From Pseudomonas sp. GM50 (GTDB taxonomy: Bacteria; Pseudomonadota; Gammaproteobacteria; Pseudomonadales; Pseudomonadaceae), in assembly GCF_000282375.1 (NCBI RefSeq), contig NZ_AKJK01000098.1:1-64000 (forward strand): a stretch of 64,000 nt of DNA. The letters run 5' to 3'. Within the stretch, counting starts at the first letter, position 1. Every line of letters starts with the position of its first letter. The notes beneath the pieces were generated by a model. That model saw only the letters and a list, made by a program, of their open reading frames with translations. It had not been told where the DNA came from and made no database searches. Made by a program: the position numbers and the translations under genes. Of the stretch, positions 35,929-43,227 are shown one piece after another.

Positions 35929-37152
35929 ATGGAAATGCGCGCAGATCTGCTGATTGTCGGGGCCGGAATGGTCGGCAGCGCCCTGGCGCTGGCGTTACAA
36001 AACAGCGGGCTCGAAGTCCTGTTGCTGGACGGCAGTCCCCTGAGCGTCAAACCCTTCGATGGCCAGGCGCCGTTCGAACCGCGAGTGAGCGCCTTGTCGG
36101 CCGCCAGCCAGCGAATACTCGAACGCCTGGGTGTCTGGGATGGCATCGCCAATCGACGCAGCAGTCCTTACACCGACATGCATGTCTGGGACGGCAGCGG
36201 CACCGGGCAGATTCATTTCTCGGCGACCAGCGTACATGCCGAAGTGCTCGGGCACATCGTCGAAAACCGCGTGGTTCAGGACGCCTTGCTCGACCGACTG
36301 CACGACTGCGATCTCGGGATGCTGGCCAATGCGCGTCTGGAGCAAATGCGCCGCTCCGGTGACGACTGGTTGCTGACCCTGGCCGATGGCCGCACCTTGC
36401 GGGCACCTTTGGTGATCGCGGCGGATGGCGCCAACTCGGCCGTTCGGCGCCTGACCGGCGTTGCGACTCGCGAGTGGGATTACATGCATCACGCGATCGT
36501 TACCAGTGTGCGCAGCTCAAAATCTCATCAAATGACCGCCTGGCAGCGTTTCACCGACAATGGCCCGCTGGCGTTTCTGCCACTGGAGCGGGACGGCCAG
36601 CAGGATTGGTGCTCGATCGTCTGGTCGACCACGCCGAGCGAAGCCGAGCGCTTGATGGCGCTGGATGACGAAGGCTTCTGCAAGGCGCTGGAGCGGTCCT
36701 TCGAAGGCTGCCTCGGCACGGTGCTCAGCGCCGACCCGCGTTTGTGCGTGCCGCTGCGTCAGCGTCATGCCAAGCGTTACGTGGCTGAAGGCCTGGCGCT
36801 GATCGGCGACGCGGCCCATACCATCCATCCGCTGGCCGGGCAGGGCGTGAACCTCGGTTTCCTCGATGCCGCGGTGCTGGCCGAAGTGCTGCTGCAAGCG
36901 GCCACGCGCGGCGAACGGTTGGCGGACGTGAAAGTGCTCAGTCGCTATGAGCGTCGGCGCATGCCCCACAATCTGGCCTTGATGGCGGCGATGGAAGGGT
37001 TCGAGCGACTGTTCCAGGCCGATCCGTTGCCGGTGCGCTGGTTGCGTAATACCGGGTTGAAGATGGTCGACCAGATGCCCGAGGCCAAGGCGTTGTTCGT
37101 TCGTGAAGCGCTTGGGTTGATTGGGGATTTGCCGGCGTTGGCCAAGGCCTGA
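35929..37152 (+). CDS. ubiI: Ubiquinone-synthesis FAD monooxygenase (UbiI/VisC type)
   Basis: 407 aa, homologous to UbiH: FAD motif LLIVGAGMVGSALALALQ, DG motif IAADGANSAVRRLTG and LALIGDAAHTIHPLAGQGVN. The position after ubiH matches the VisC/UbiI gene (C5 hydroxylase) of E. coli. A role at C5 or C6 cannot be separated by sequence alone. Confidence 0.88.
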   Translation: MEMRADLLIVGAGMVGSALALALQNSGLEVLLLDGSPLSVKPFDGQAPFEPRVSALSAASQRILERLGVWDGIANRRSSPYTDMHVWDGSGTGQIHFSATSVHAEVLGHIVENRVVQDALLDRLHDCDLGMLANARLEQMRRSGDDWLLTLADGRTLRAPLVIAADGANSAVRRLTGVATREWDYMHHAIVTSVRSSKSHQMTAWQRFTDNGPLAFLPLERDGQQDWCSIVWSTTPSEAERLMALDDEGFCKALERSFEGCLGTVLSADPRLCVPLRQRHAKRYVAEGLALIGDAAHTIHPLAGQGVNLGFLDAAVLAEVLLQAATRGERLADVKVLSRYERRRMPHNLALMAAMEGFERLFQADPLPVRWLRNTGLKMVDQMPEAKALFVREALGLIGDLPALAKA

Positions 37153-37176
37153 GATCTTCGCTGGGGCTGATGGCCT

Positions 37177-37269
37177 CTTCGCGGGCAAGCCTCGCTCCTA
37201 CAGGTTTTGTGTCGTTTGCCAATGTCGCGGTTGACCCAATCCCTGTAGGAGCGAGGCTTGCCCGCGAAG
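37177..37269. repeat. REPIN (type A)
   Basis: CTTCGCGGGCAAGCCTCGCTC and GAGCGAGGCTTGCCCGCGAAG in inverted orientation, behind ubiI and before the iron-binding-protein gene. Confidence 0.87.
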
Positions 37270-37343
37270 GCGTCGGTACATCCACCACCAATCTCGGTTA
37301 TGCAACATCCGGTAACTCCTCCACTCACTGTTCGATTGAGAAG

Positions 37344-37362
37344 CGAAATGTGAGTCCTTATC
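37344..37362. promoter_or_regulatory. Weak Fur-box candidate
   Basis: Read on the minus strand, GATAAGGACTCACATTTCG matches the 19-bp Fur consensus at 11 of 19 positions, with the left half best. It lies 38 bp before the iron-binding-protein gene, a family often under Fur control. The match is too poor to be firm. Confidence 0.25.
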
Positions 37363-37399
37363 ATTTGGCCCCACTTTCCCCATTCGAGAGACCGCTTCC

Positions 37400-38404
37400 A
37401 TGTTGGCACCCAAGCGTCTACTGACCGCACTGGCCCTGACCCTGATTGGCAGCACCGCCGCCCAGGCCGCCGACGAGGTGGTGGTTTACTCCTCGCGCAT
37501 CGATGAGCTGATCAAGCCAGTCTTCGATGCCTACACCCAGAAAACCGGCGTGCAGGTGAAGTTCATCACCGACAAGGAAGCGCCGCTGATGCAGCGGATC
37601 AAGGCAGAGGGCGAAAATGCCACCGCCGACCTGCTGCTGACCGTCGATGCCGGCAACCTCTGGCAGGCCGAGCAGATGGGCATCCTCCAGCCGTTCACGT
37701 CCAAGGTGATCGATGCCAACATTCCGCTGCAATACCGCGCTTCCTCCCATGCCTGGACCGGCCTGAGCCTGCGGGCGCGGACCATCGCCTACTCCACCGA
37801 CCGGGTGAAACCCGGTGAGCTGACCACCTACGAGGCGCTGGCCGATAAGCAGTGGGAAGGCCGCCTGTGCCTGCGCACGGCGAAGAAGGTCTACAACCAG
37901 TCCCTGACCGCCACGATGATCGAAGTCCATGGCGCCGAGAAAACCGAGAAGATCCTCAAGGGCTGGGTCAACAACCTGTCCACCGACGTGTTCTCCGACG
38001 ACATTGCCGTGCTGGAGGCGATCAACGCCGGTCAGTGCGATGTCGGCATCGTCAACACTTACTACTACGGCCGTCTGCACAAACAGAAGCCGGACCTGCC
38101 GGTGAAGCTGTTCTGGCCGAATCAGGGCGACCGTGGCGTGCACGTCAACCTGTCGGGCATCGGCCTGACCAAACACGCACCGCATCCGGAAGCTGCCAAG
38201 GCGCTGGTGGAATGGATGACCACGCCTGAAGCACAGAAGATTTTCGCTGACGTGAACCAGGAATTCCCGGCCAATCCTGCCGTTCAGCCTTCAGCTGAGG
38301 TAGCGAGTTGGGGCAAGTTTGTGGCCGACACCTTGCCGGTAGAAATCGCCGGCAAGCGTCAGGCCGAAGCGATCCGGCTGATGGATCGGGCTGGCTGGAA
38401 CTGA
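37400..38404 (+). CDS. Ferric-iron ABC transporter, substrate-binding protein
   Basis: 334 aa FbpA/HitA-type periplasmic protein. Signal peptide 1-23 (AAQAA), opening DEVVVYSSRIDELIKPV, and the iron-tyrosine region VNTYYYG (about 218-224). Carries Fe3+ to the inner-membrane permease encoded next. The two genes are separated by 140 bp holding a REPIN-like hairpin, which may lower expression of the permease relative to this protein. Confidence 0.9.
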   Translation: MLAPKRLLTALALTLIGSTAAQAADEVVVYSSRIDELIKPVFDAYTQKTGVQVKFITDKEAPLMQRIKAEGENATADLLLTVDAGNLWQAEQMGILQPFTSKVIDANIPLQYRASSHAWTGLSLRARTIAYSTDRVKPGELTTYEALADKQWEGRLCLRTAKKVYNQSLTATMIEVHGAEKTEKILKGWVNNLSTDVFSDDIAVLEAINAGQCDVGIVNTYYYGRLHKQKPDLPVKLFWPNQGDRGVHVNLSGIGLTKHAPHPEAAKALVEWMTTPEAQKIFADVNQEFPANPAVQPSAEVASWGKFVADTLPVEIAGKRQAEAIRLMDRAGWN

Positions 38405-38423
38405 GTCTGTTGTTTTAAAGGTC

Positions 38424-38502
38424 AAAAGATCGCAGCCTGCGGCGGCTCCTACCGGGTGTACATCATCCCAATGTAGGAGCTGCCGCAGGCTGCGATCTTT
38501 TT
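38424..38502. repeat. REPIN-like inverted pair (type E)
   Basis: AAAAGATCGCAGCCTGCGGC and GCCGCAGGCTGCGATCTTTT enclose the inner arms GGCTCCTAC and GTAGGAGC. With its right-hand T-run it could also act as a partial terminator between the iron-binding protein and permease genes. Confidence 0.8.
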
Positions 38503-38544
38503 GCGGTTTGCATACACTTCGTTGATTTACCCGAGAGCTTTTCC

Positions 38545-40161
38545 TTGGCCCACCCCGCCCAACGCCGCTGGTATCCCCTGGTCTTCGCCATTGCTGCGCT
38601 GGTCCTGCTGCCCCTGAGTGTCCTGCTTCTTTCCTGGCAAACCATCGATCAGCAGATCTGGTCCCACCTGTGGGACACCCAGATGCCGCGACTGCTGGGC
38701 AATACCCTCACGCTGGTCCTCGGCGTCGGTTTCGGCGTAACGCTGCTGGGCGTCAGCCTGGCCTGGCTCACCAGCCTCTGCGAATTCCCCGGGCGGCGTT
38801 GGCTGGACTGGGCGCTGATGTTGCCCTTTGCGATTCCTGCTTACGTGCTGGCATTCGTCTTCGTTGGCCTGTTGGATTTTGCCGGCCCTGTGCAAACCTT
38901 GCTGCGCGAATGGTTCGGCAGCGGGCTGAGGCTGCCCCGAGTGCGCTCCACCGGCGGTGTGATTCTGGTGCTGGTGCTGGTTTTCTATCCGTACGTTTAC
39001 CTGTTGGCGCGTAGCGCATTCCTGGCTCAGGGCAAAGGCTTGATGGAAGCGGCGCGAGTCCTTGGGCAATCCCCGTGGCAGGCGTTCTGGCGAGTGGCGT
39101 TGCCCATGGCACGTCCGGCCATCGGCGCGGGAGTGGCGTTGGCGCTGATGGAAACCCTGGCGGATTTTGGTGCGGTGTCGGTGTTCAACTTCGACACGTT
39201 CACCACCGCTATCTACAAAACCTGGTATGGCTTTTTCAGTCTTTCCACGGCCGCGCAACTGGCCAGCCTGTTGCTGTTGGTGGTGATGATCGTACTGTAT
39301 GGCGAGCGCCGTGCCCGCGGGGCCAATCGGGCGAGCAACGAACGACCGCGGGTCAAGGCGTTGTATCACCTGCGCGGGGTCAAGGCGCTGGCGGCCATGA
39401 GCTGGTGTGGTCTGGTATTTGCCTGCGCCTTCGTCATTCCCGTGCTGCAACTGGTGGTGTGGTTCTGGCAACGTGGGCGCTTCGATCTGGATGAGCGTTA
39501 TGCCGGATTGATCATCCACACCCTGTACCTGGGCGGCATGGCGGCGTTGATCACCGTCAGTGTCGCTCTGGTGCTGGCCTTTGCCCGTCGATTGGCGCCG
39601 ACCCGGGCGATCCGTTCCGGCATCAGTCTGGCCAACCTTGGCTACGCCTTGCCGGGCTCGGTGCTGGCGGTGTCGATCATGCTGGCGTTCAGTTACCTGG
39701 ATCGCGAACTGGTGATCCCGCTGTCGGGATGGCTTGGCGGCGCGGGCAAACCGTTACTGCTGGGCAGTCTGTCGGCGTTGTTGCTGGCCTATCTGGTGCG
39801 TTTTATCGCGGTGGCCTATGGACCGCTGGAAAGCAGCCTGGCGCGAATACGGCCATCTTTGCCTGAAGCAGCACGTAGCCTTGGCGTCAGTGGGCCACGA
39901 CTGTTTTTCAAAGTGTATCTGCCGCTACTGCTGCCGGGCACGTTGAGCGCGGCGTTGCTGGTGTTCGTCGATGTGCTCAAGGAAATGCCCGCGACCCTGC
40001 TGATGCGCCCGTTTGGCTGGGACACGCTGGCGGTGCGGATCTTTGAAATGACCAGCGAAGGCGAGTGGGCGAGGGCCTCGTTGCCGGCACTGACCCTGGT
40101 GTTGGTCGGGTTGTTACCGGTCATCGGATTGATCCGACGTTCGGCGCATCGAAACGCGTAG
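38545..40161 (+). CDS. Ferric-iron ABC transporter, permease
   Basis: 538 aa FbpB-type permease made of two fused permease halves, about twelve helices. EAA loops are visible at EAARVLGQSPWQAFWRVALP and EAARSLGVSGPRLFFKVYLP. The start is TTG with a weak upstream purine tract. No ATP-binding partner lies in this window; gcvT follows. The ATPase must be encoded elsewhere. Confidence 0.9.
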   Translation: MAHPAQRRWYPLVFAIAALVLLPLSVLLLSWQTIDQQIWSHLWDTQMPRLLGNTLTLVLGVGFGVTLLGVSLAWLTSLCEFPGRRWLDWALMLPFAIPAYVLAFVFVGLLDFAGPVQTLLREWFGSGLRLPRVRSTGGVILVLVLVFYPYVYLLARSAFLAQGKGLMEAARVLGQSPWQAFWRVALPMARPAIGAGVALALMETLADFGAVSVFNFDTFTTAIYKTWYGFFSLSTAAQLASLLLLVVMIVLYGERRARGANRASNERPRVKALYHLRGVKALAAMSWCGLVFACAFVIPVLQLVVWFWQRGRFDLDERYAGLIIHTLYLGGMAALITVSVALVLAFARRLAPTRAIRSGISLANLGYALPGSVLAVSIMLAFSYLDRELVIPLSGWLGGAGKPLLLGSLSALLLAYLVRFIAVAYGPLESSLARIRPSLPEAARSLGVSGPRLFFKVYLPLLLPGTLSAALLVFVDVLKEMPATLLMRPFGWDTLAVRIFEMTSEGEWARASLPALTLVLVGLLPVIGLIRRSAHRNA

Positions 40162-40316
40162 GTGTCAGTCCTACACCTTGCGGCTACAATGCGCGGCATT
40201 CGGTGCGGTCCGTCTTTCAGACCGGGTCGCTGAAACGGCTGAAAGCCTTTATTTCAAGGCATTTCAACCCGTACAGCGCCTGTCCGCACCTTCGCCACGC
40301 CCGGAAGGAGAAACCC

Positions 40317-41399
40317 ATGGGACAGCGTACGCCTCTGTATGACCTTCATCTCGCCCTCGGCGCGAAGATGGTCGATTTTGGCGGTTGGGATATGCCTCTG
40401 CATTACGGCTCGCAGGTCGAGGAACACCATCAGGTGCGCCGCGATTGCGGGGTTTTCGATGTATCCCACATGACCGTGATCGATGTTGACGGCCCCCAGG
40501 CCAAGGCCTGGCTTCAGTATTTACTGGCCAATGACGTCGAGCGTCTGCACAGCCCCGGCCGTGCCTTGTACAGCGCCATGCTCAACGAGCACGGCGGCAT
40601 CGTCGACGACATGATCGTCTACCGCCTCGAGGATGGTTATCGCCTGGTGGTGAACGCCTCCACCCGCAATCAGGACCTGGCCTGGATGCAAGCTCATCTC
40701 GGCGACTTCGATGTGCGGCTCAACGAGCGCTCCGAGCTGGCGATGCTGGCCATTCAAGGGCCTCACGCCCGGCACAAGATTGCCGAACTGGTGACTCAGT
40801 CCCGTGGCACGCTGATTCAGCAGCTCAAATATTTCGAAGGTCAGACTGACGGTGACTGGTTCATCGCGCGCACCGGTTACACCGGTGAGGATGGTCTGGA
40901 AATCGTGCTGCCCGCCGATCAGGCACCGGGCTTTTTCAACGATCTGGTGGGCGCGGGTATTTCCCCGATCGGCCTTGGCGCGCGCGATACCTTGCGTGTT
41001 GAAGCTGGCATGAACCTCTACGGTCAGGACATTCATCAAGAAGTCTCGCCATTGGCCTCCAACATGGCCTGGAGCATTGCCTGGGAACCGGCCACGCGTC
41101 AGTTCATTGGCCGCACTGCCCTGGAAGCCGAACAGGCCAATGACGTACAGCACAAACTGGTGGGTCTGGTCCTTGAAGAGCGTGGGGTTTTACGCGCGCA
41201 TCAGGTGGTTCGCATCGCCGATGTTGGCGAAGGGGAGATCACCAGTGGTAGTTTCTCTCCTACGCTTAGCAAGTCGATTGCACTGGCGCGCGTGCCGGTG
41301 GCCACCGCCGACCGCGCCGAAGTGGAAATCCGTGGCAAGTGGTACCCGGTTCGAGTGGTCAAACCGACCTTCGTACGCCACGGCAAAACCTTGATCTAA
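40317..41399 (+). CDS. gcvT: Glycine cleavage system T protein (aminomethyltransferase)
   Basis: 360 aa. Transfers the methylene group from aminomethyl-lipoyl-GcvH to tetrahydrofolate, releasing ammonia. Family blocks VDFGGWDMPLHYGSQVEEHH and RTGYTGEDGLEI, with the folate-site Asp in GVFDVSHM. AAGGAG precedes the ATG. No glycine-riboswitch core is seen upstream. gcvH follows after 50 bp. Confidence 0.95.
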   Translation: MGQRTPLYDLHLALGAKMVDFGGWDMPLHYGSQVEEHHQVRRDCGVFDVSHMTVIDVDGPQAKAWLQYLLANDVERLHSPGRALYSAMLNEHGGIVDDMIVYRLEDGYRLVVNASTRNQDLAWMQAHLGDFDVRLNERSELAMLAIQGPHARHKIAELVTQSRGTLIQQLKYFEGQTDGDWFIARTGYTGEDGLEIVLPADQAPGFFNDLVGAGISPIGLGARDTLRVEAGMNLYGQDIHQEVSPLASNMAWSIAWEPATRQFIGRTALEAEQANDVQHKLVGLVLEERGVLRAHQVVRIADVGEGEITSGSFSPTLSKSIALARVPVATADRAEVEIRGKWYPVRVVKPTFVRHGKTLI

Positions 41400-41449
41400 C
41401 TTTTTTTGGCGGGCAATGACCGCTGACATTTTTCTTGAGGACACAGAAC

Positions 41450-41836
41450 ATGAGCGAAATCCCTGTCGACCTGCGTTTTGCCGAAAGTCACGAATGGGCC
41501 CGTCTAGACCATGATGGCGGCGTGAAAGTGGGTATTTCAGACCATGCTCAGGAAGCCTTGGGTGACGTAGTGTTCGTTGAGCTGCCGGAAATCGGCAAAG
41601 TGTTCGCTGCCGGCGAGGCTGCGGGTGTCGTCGAGTCGGTCAAGGCTGCCTCCGATATCTACTCGCCAGTTTCCGGCACAGTCATTGCCGTCAACGAAGA
41701 GTTGGCCAACAACCCTGAACTGGTCAACAGCGCGCCTTATGACAGCTGGTTCTTCAAACTCGAGCCAAGCGATACCTCTGAGTTGGACAATCTGCTGCTC
41801 GATGCAGGTGCCTACAAGGCCGCCATCGGCGAGTAA
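41450..41836 (+). CDS. gcvH: Glycine cleavage system H protein
   Basis: 128 aa lipoyl carrier that shuttles the aminomethyl group between GcvP, GcvT and lipoamide dehydrogenase. Lipoylated Lys65 lies in ESVKAASDIYSP. Standard length. Followed by a REPIN and an opposite-strand gene that separates it from gcvP. Confidence 0.96.
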   Translation: MSEIPVDLRFAESHEWARLDHDGGVKVGISDHAQEALGDVVFVELPEIGKVFAAGEAAGVVESVKAASDIYSPVSGTVIAVNEELANNPELVNSAPYDSWFFKLEPSDTSELDNLLLDAGAYKAAIGE

Positions 41837-41840
41837 TTCA

Positions 41841-41930
41841 TGTGGGAGCGAGCCTGCTCGCGAAAGCGGTGTGTCAGTAAACATTTATGCCAACTGACAC
41901 GCCCACTTCGCGAGCAGGCTCGCTCCCACA
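41841..41930. repeat. REPIN (type B)
   Basis: TGTGGGAGCGAGCCTGCTCG and CGAGCAGGCTCGCTCCCACA in inverted orientation, between the convergent gcvH and DegT-family genes. Confidence 0.87.
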
Positions 41931-41934
41931 GGTT

Positions 41935-43074
41935 CTACGGCTTTAGAACGGTTTTCACAGCGGCCACCGAACGCTCGACATCCGCTTTATCCATGGCCGT
42001 GAACATCGGCAGCGAGACGATCAGTCGTCCGACCCGTTCGGCTACCGGGAACATGCCTTCCTTGAACCCGCGTTCGCGGTAAAGACTCAGCAGGTGGATT
42101 GGCGGGTAGTGATAGCCGATACCGACTCCCAGTGCCTGCATCTGCTCCATGAAAGTAGCCCGTGCCGGTTTGTCATCCTGGCGCTCCGGGAGCACCAGCT
42201 GGAACAAATGCCAATTGCTGTTCGCGAAATCCGCCGGGGGCAGTTGAGCCCCGTATTGCGCTTCGAAGTCCTCGCCAAAACAGGCGAAATAATGTTTGGC
42301 CAGCTCACGACGATGAGCGGTGATCGCCTCGATGTGGGCAAATTGCCCCAGGCCAATGGCTGCCGCGACATCAGTCATGTTGAACTTGCCGCCCAGCACG
42401 TCAACGTCCAGCCCATCGAAACCGCTGCGGGTGACGCCCTGCAACCGGTACTTTTCCGCTAACCGCACTTCCTCGGCATTGTTCAGCACCAGGCAACCCC
42501 CCTCTGAGCAGGTGATGTTCTTGTTCGCCTGGAAACTGAAGGACACGAAATCGCCAGTCGCACCGATTCGCTGCCCGTTCCAGCTTGAACCCAAGGCTTG
42601 GGCTGCATCTTCCAGCACTCGTAAACCGTGCTTCTTTGCCAGCGCGTAAAGGCGTGTCATGTCCACGGGCAGTCCCGCGAGAAACACCGGGATGATGGCT
42701 TTGGTGCGCGGGGTAATCGCAGCTTCAAGCTGCGCCAGGTCGATATTGCGGGTGACCGGGTCGATATCGGCAAACACTGGCGTAGCGCCAACTTCCAGAA
42801 TCACGTTGGCGGTGGCCACCCAGGAAATCGGCGTGGTGATCACTTCATCGCCCGCTCCGACTCCGGCAATGCGCAATGCGATCTCCATGGTACAGGTGCC
42901 GGAATTGAACGTACGCACCGGGCGCCCGCCAAAATATTCCGAGAGTTGCGCTTCAAAATCCTGCACCTTGGGGCCGCTGGTAATCCAGCCCGAGCGCAGT
43001 ACATCGCTGACAGCAGCAATCGTGGCTTCATCAATGACGGGTTTGGAGAAGGGCAGGAAAGACAGTTGGCTCAT
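41935..43074 (-). CDS. DegT/DnrJ/EryC1/StrS family aminotransferase
   Basis: 379 aa PLP enzyme. Family blocks SGWITSGPKVQDFE, FNSGTCTMEIALR, VLEDAAQALGSSWNGQ and the Lys region SFSFQANKNITCSEGG. Relatives such as ArnB and PglE-like enzymes aminate nucleotide-sugars. Substrate unknown. The gene lies opposite to and between gcvH and gcvP, divergent from gcvP by 153 bp. The start is at 43074; longer forms run toward the gcvP promoter region. Confidence 0.88.
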   Translation of the reverse strand: MSQLSFLPFSKPVIDEATIAAVSDVLRSGWITSGPKVQDFEAQLSEYFGGRPVRTFNSGTCTMEIALRIAGVGAGDEVITTPISWVATANVILEVGATPVFADIDPVTRNIDLAQLEAAITPRTKAIIPVFLAGLPVDMTRLYALAKKHGLRVLEDAAQALGSSWNGQRIGATGDFVSFSFQANKNITCSEGGCLVLNNAEEVRLAEKYRLQGVTRSGFDGLDVDVLGGKFNMTDVAAAIGLGQFAHIEAITAHRRELAKHYFACFGEDFEAQYGAQLPPADFANSNWHLFQLVLPERQDDKPARATFMEQMQALGVGIGYHYPPIHLLSLYRERGFKEGMFPVAERVGRLIVSLPMFTAMDKADVERSVAAVKTVLKP

Positions 43075-43227
43075 AAATGTGGATACCCGGTCAGCGAACG
43101 TTTGTAGGCGCCGAGCATGATGATCCGGATTGACCAACGGCGCCACGCCATCGGTGCGGGTATCGACTGCTATGCTGGTTTGACCGCATTGCATCGACGC
43201 CGAGCGCCAGTCAAGAGAGAGCCCGTC

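Noticed and set aside
38424..38502. Plain intrinsic terminator after the iron-binding-protein gene
   Set aside because: The element is symmetrical with arms like REP sequences and lies inside an apparent operon. It is listed as a repeat, with partial termination only as a possibility.
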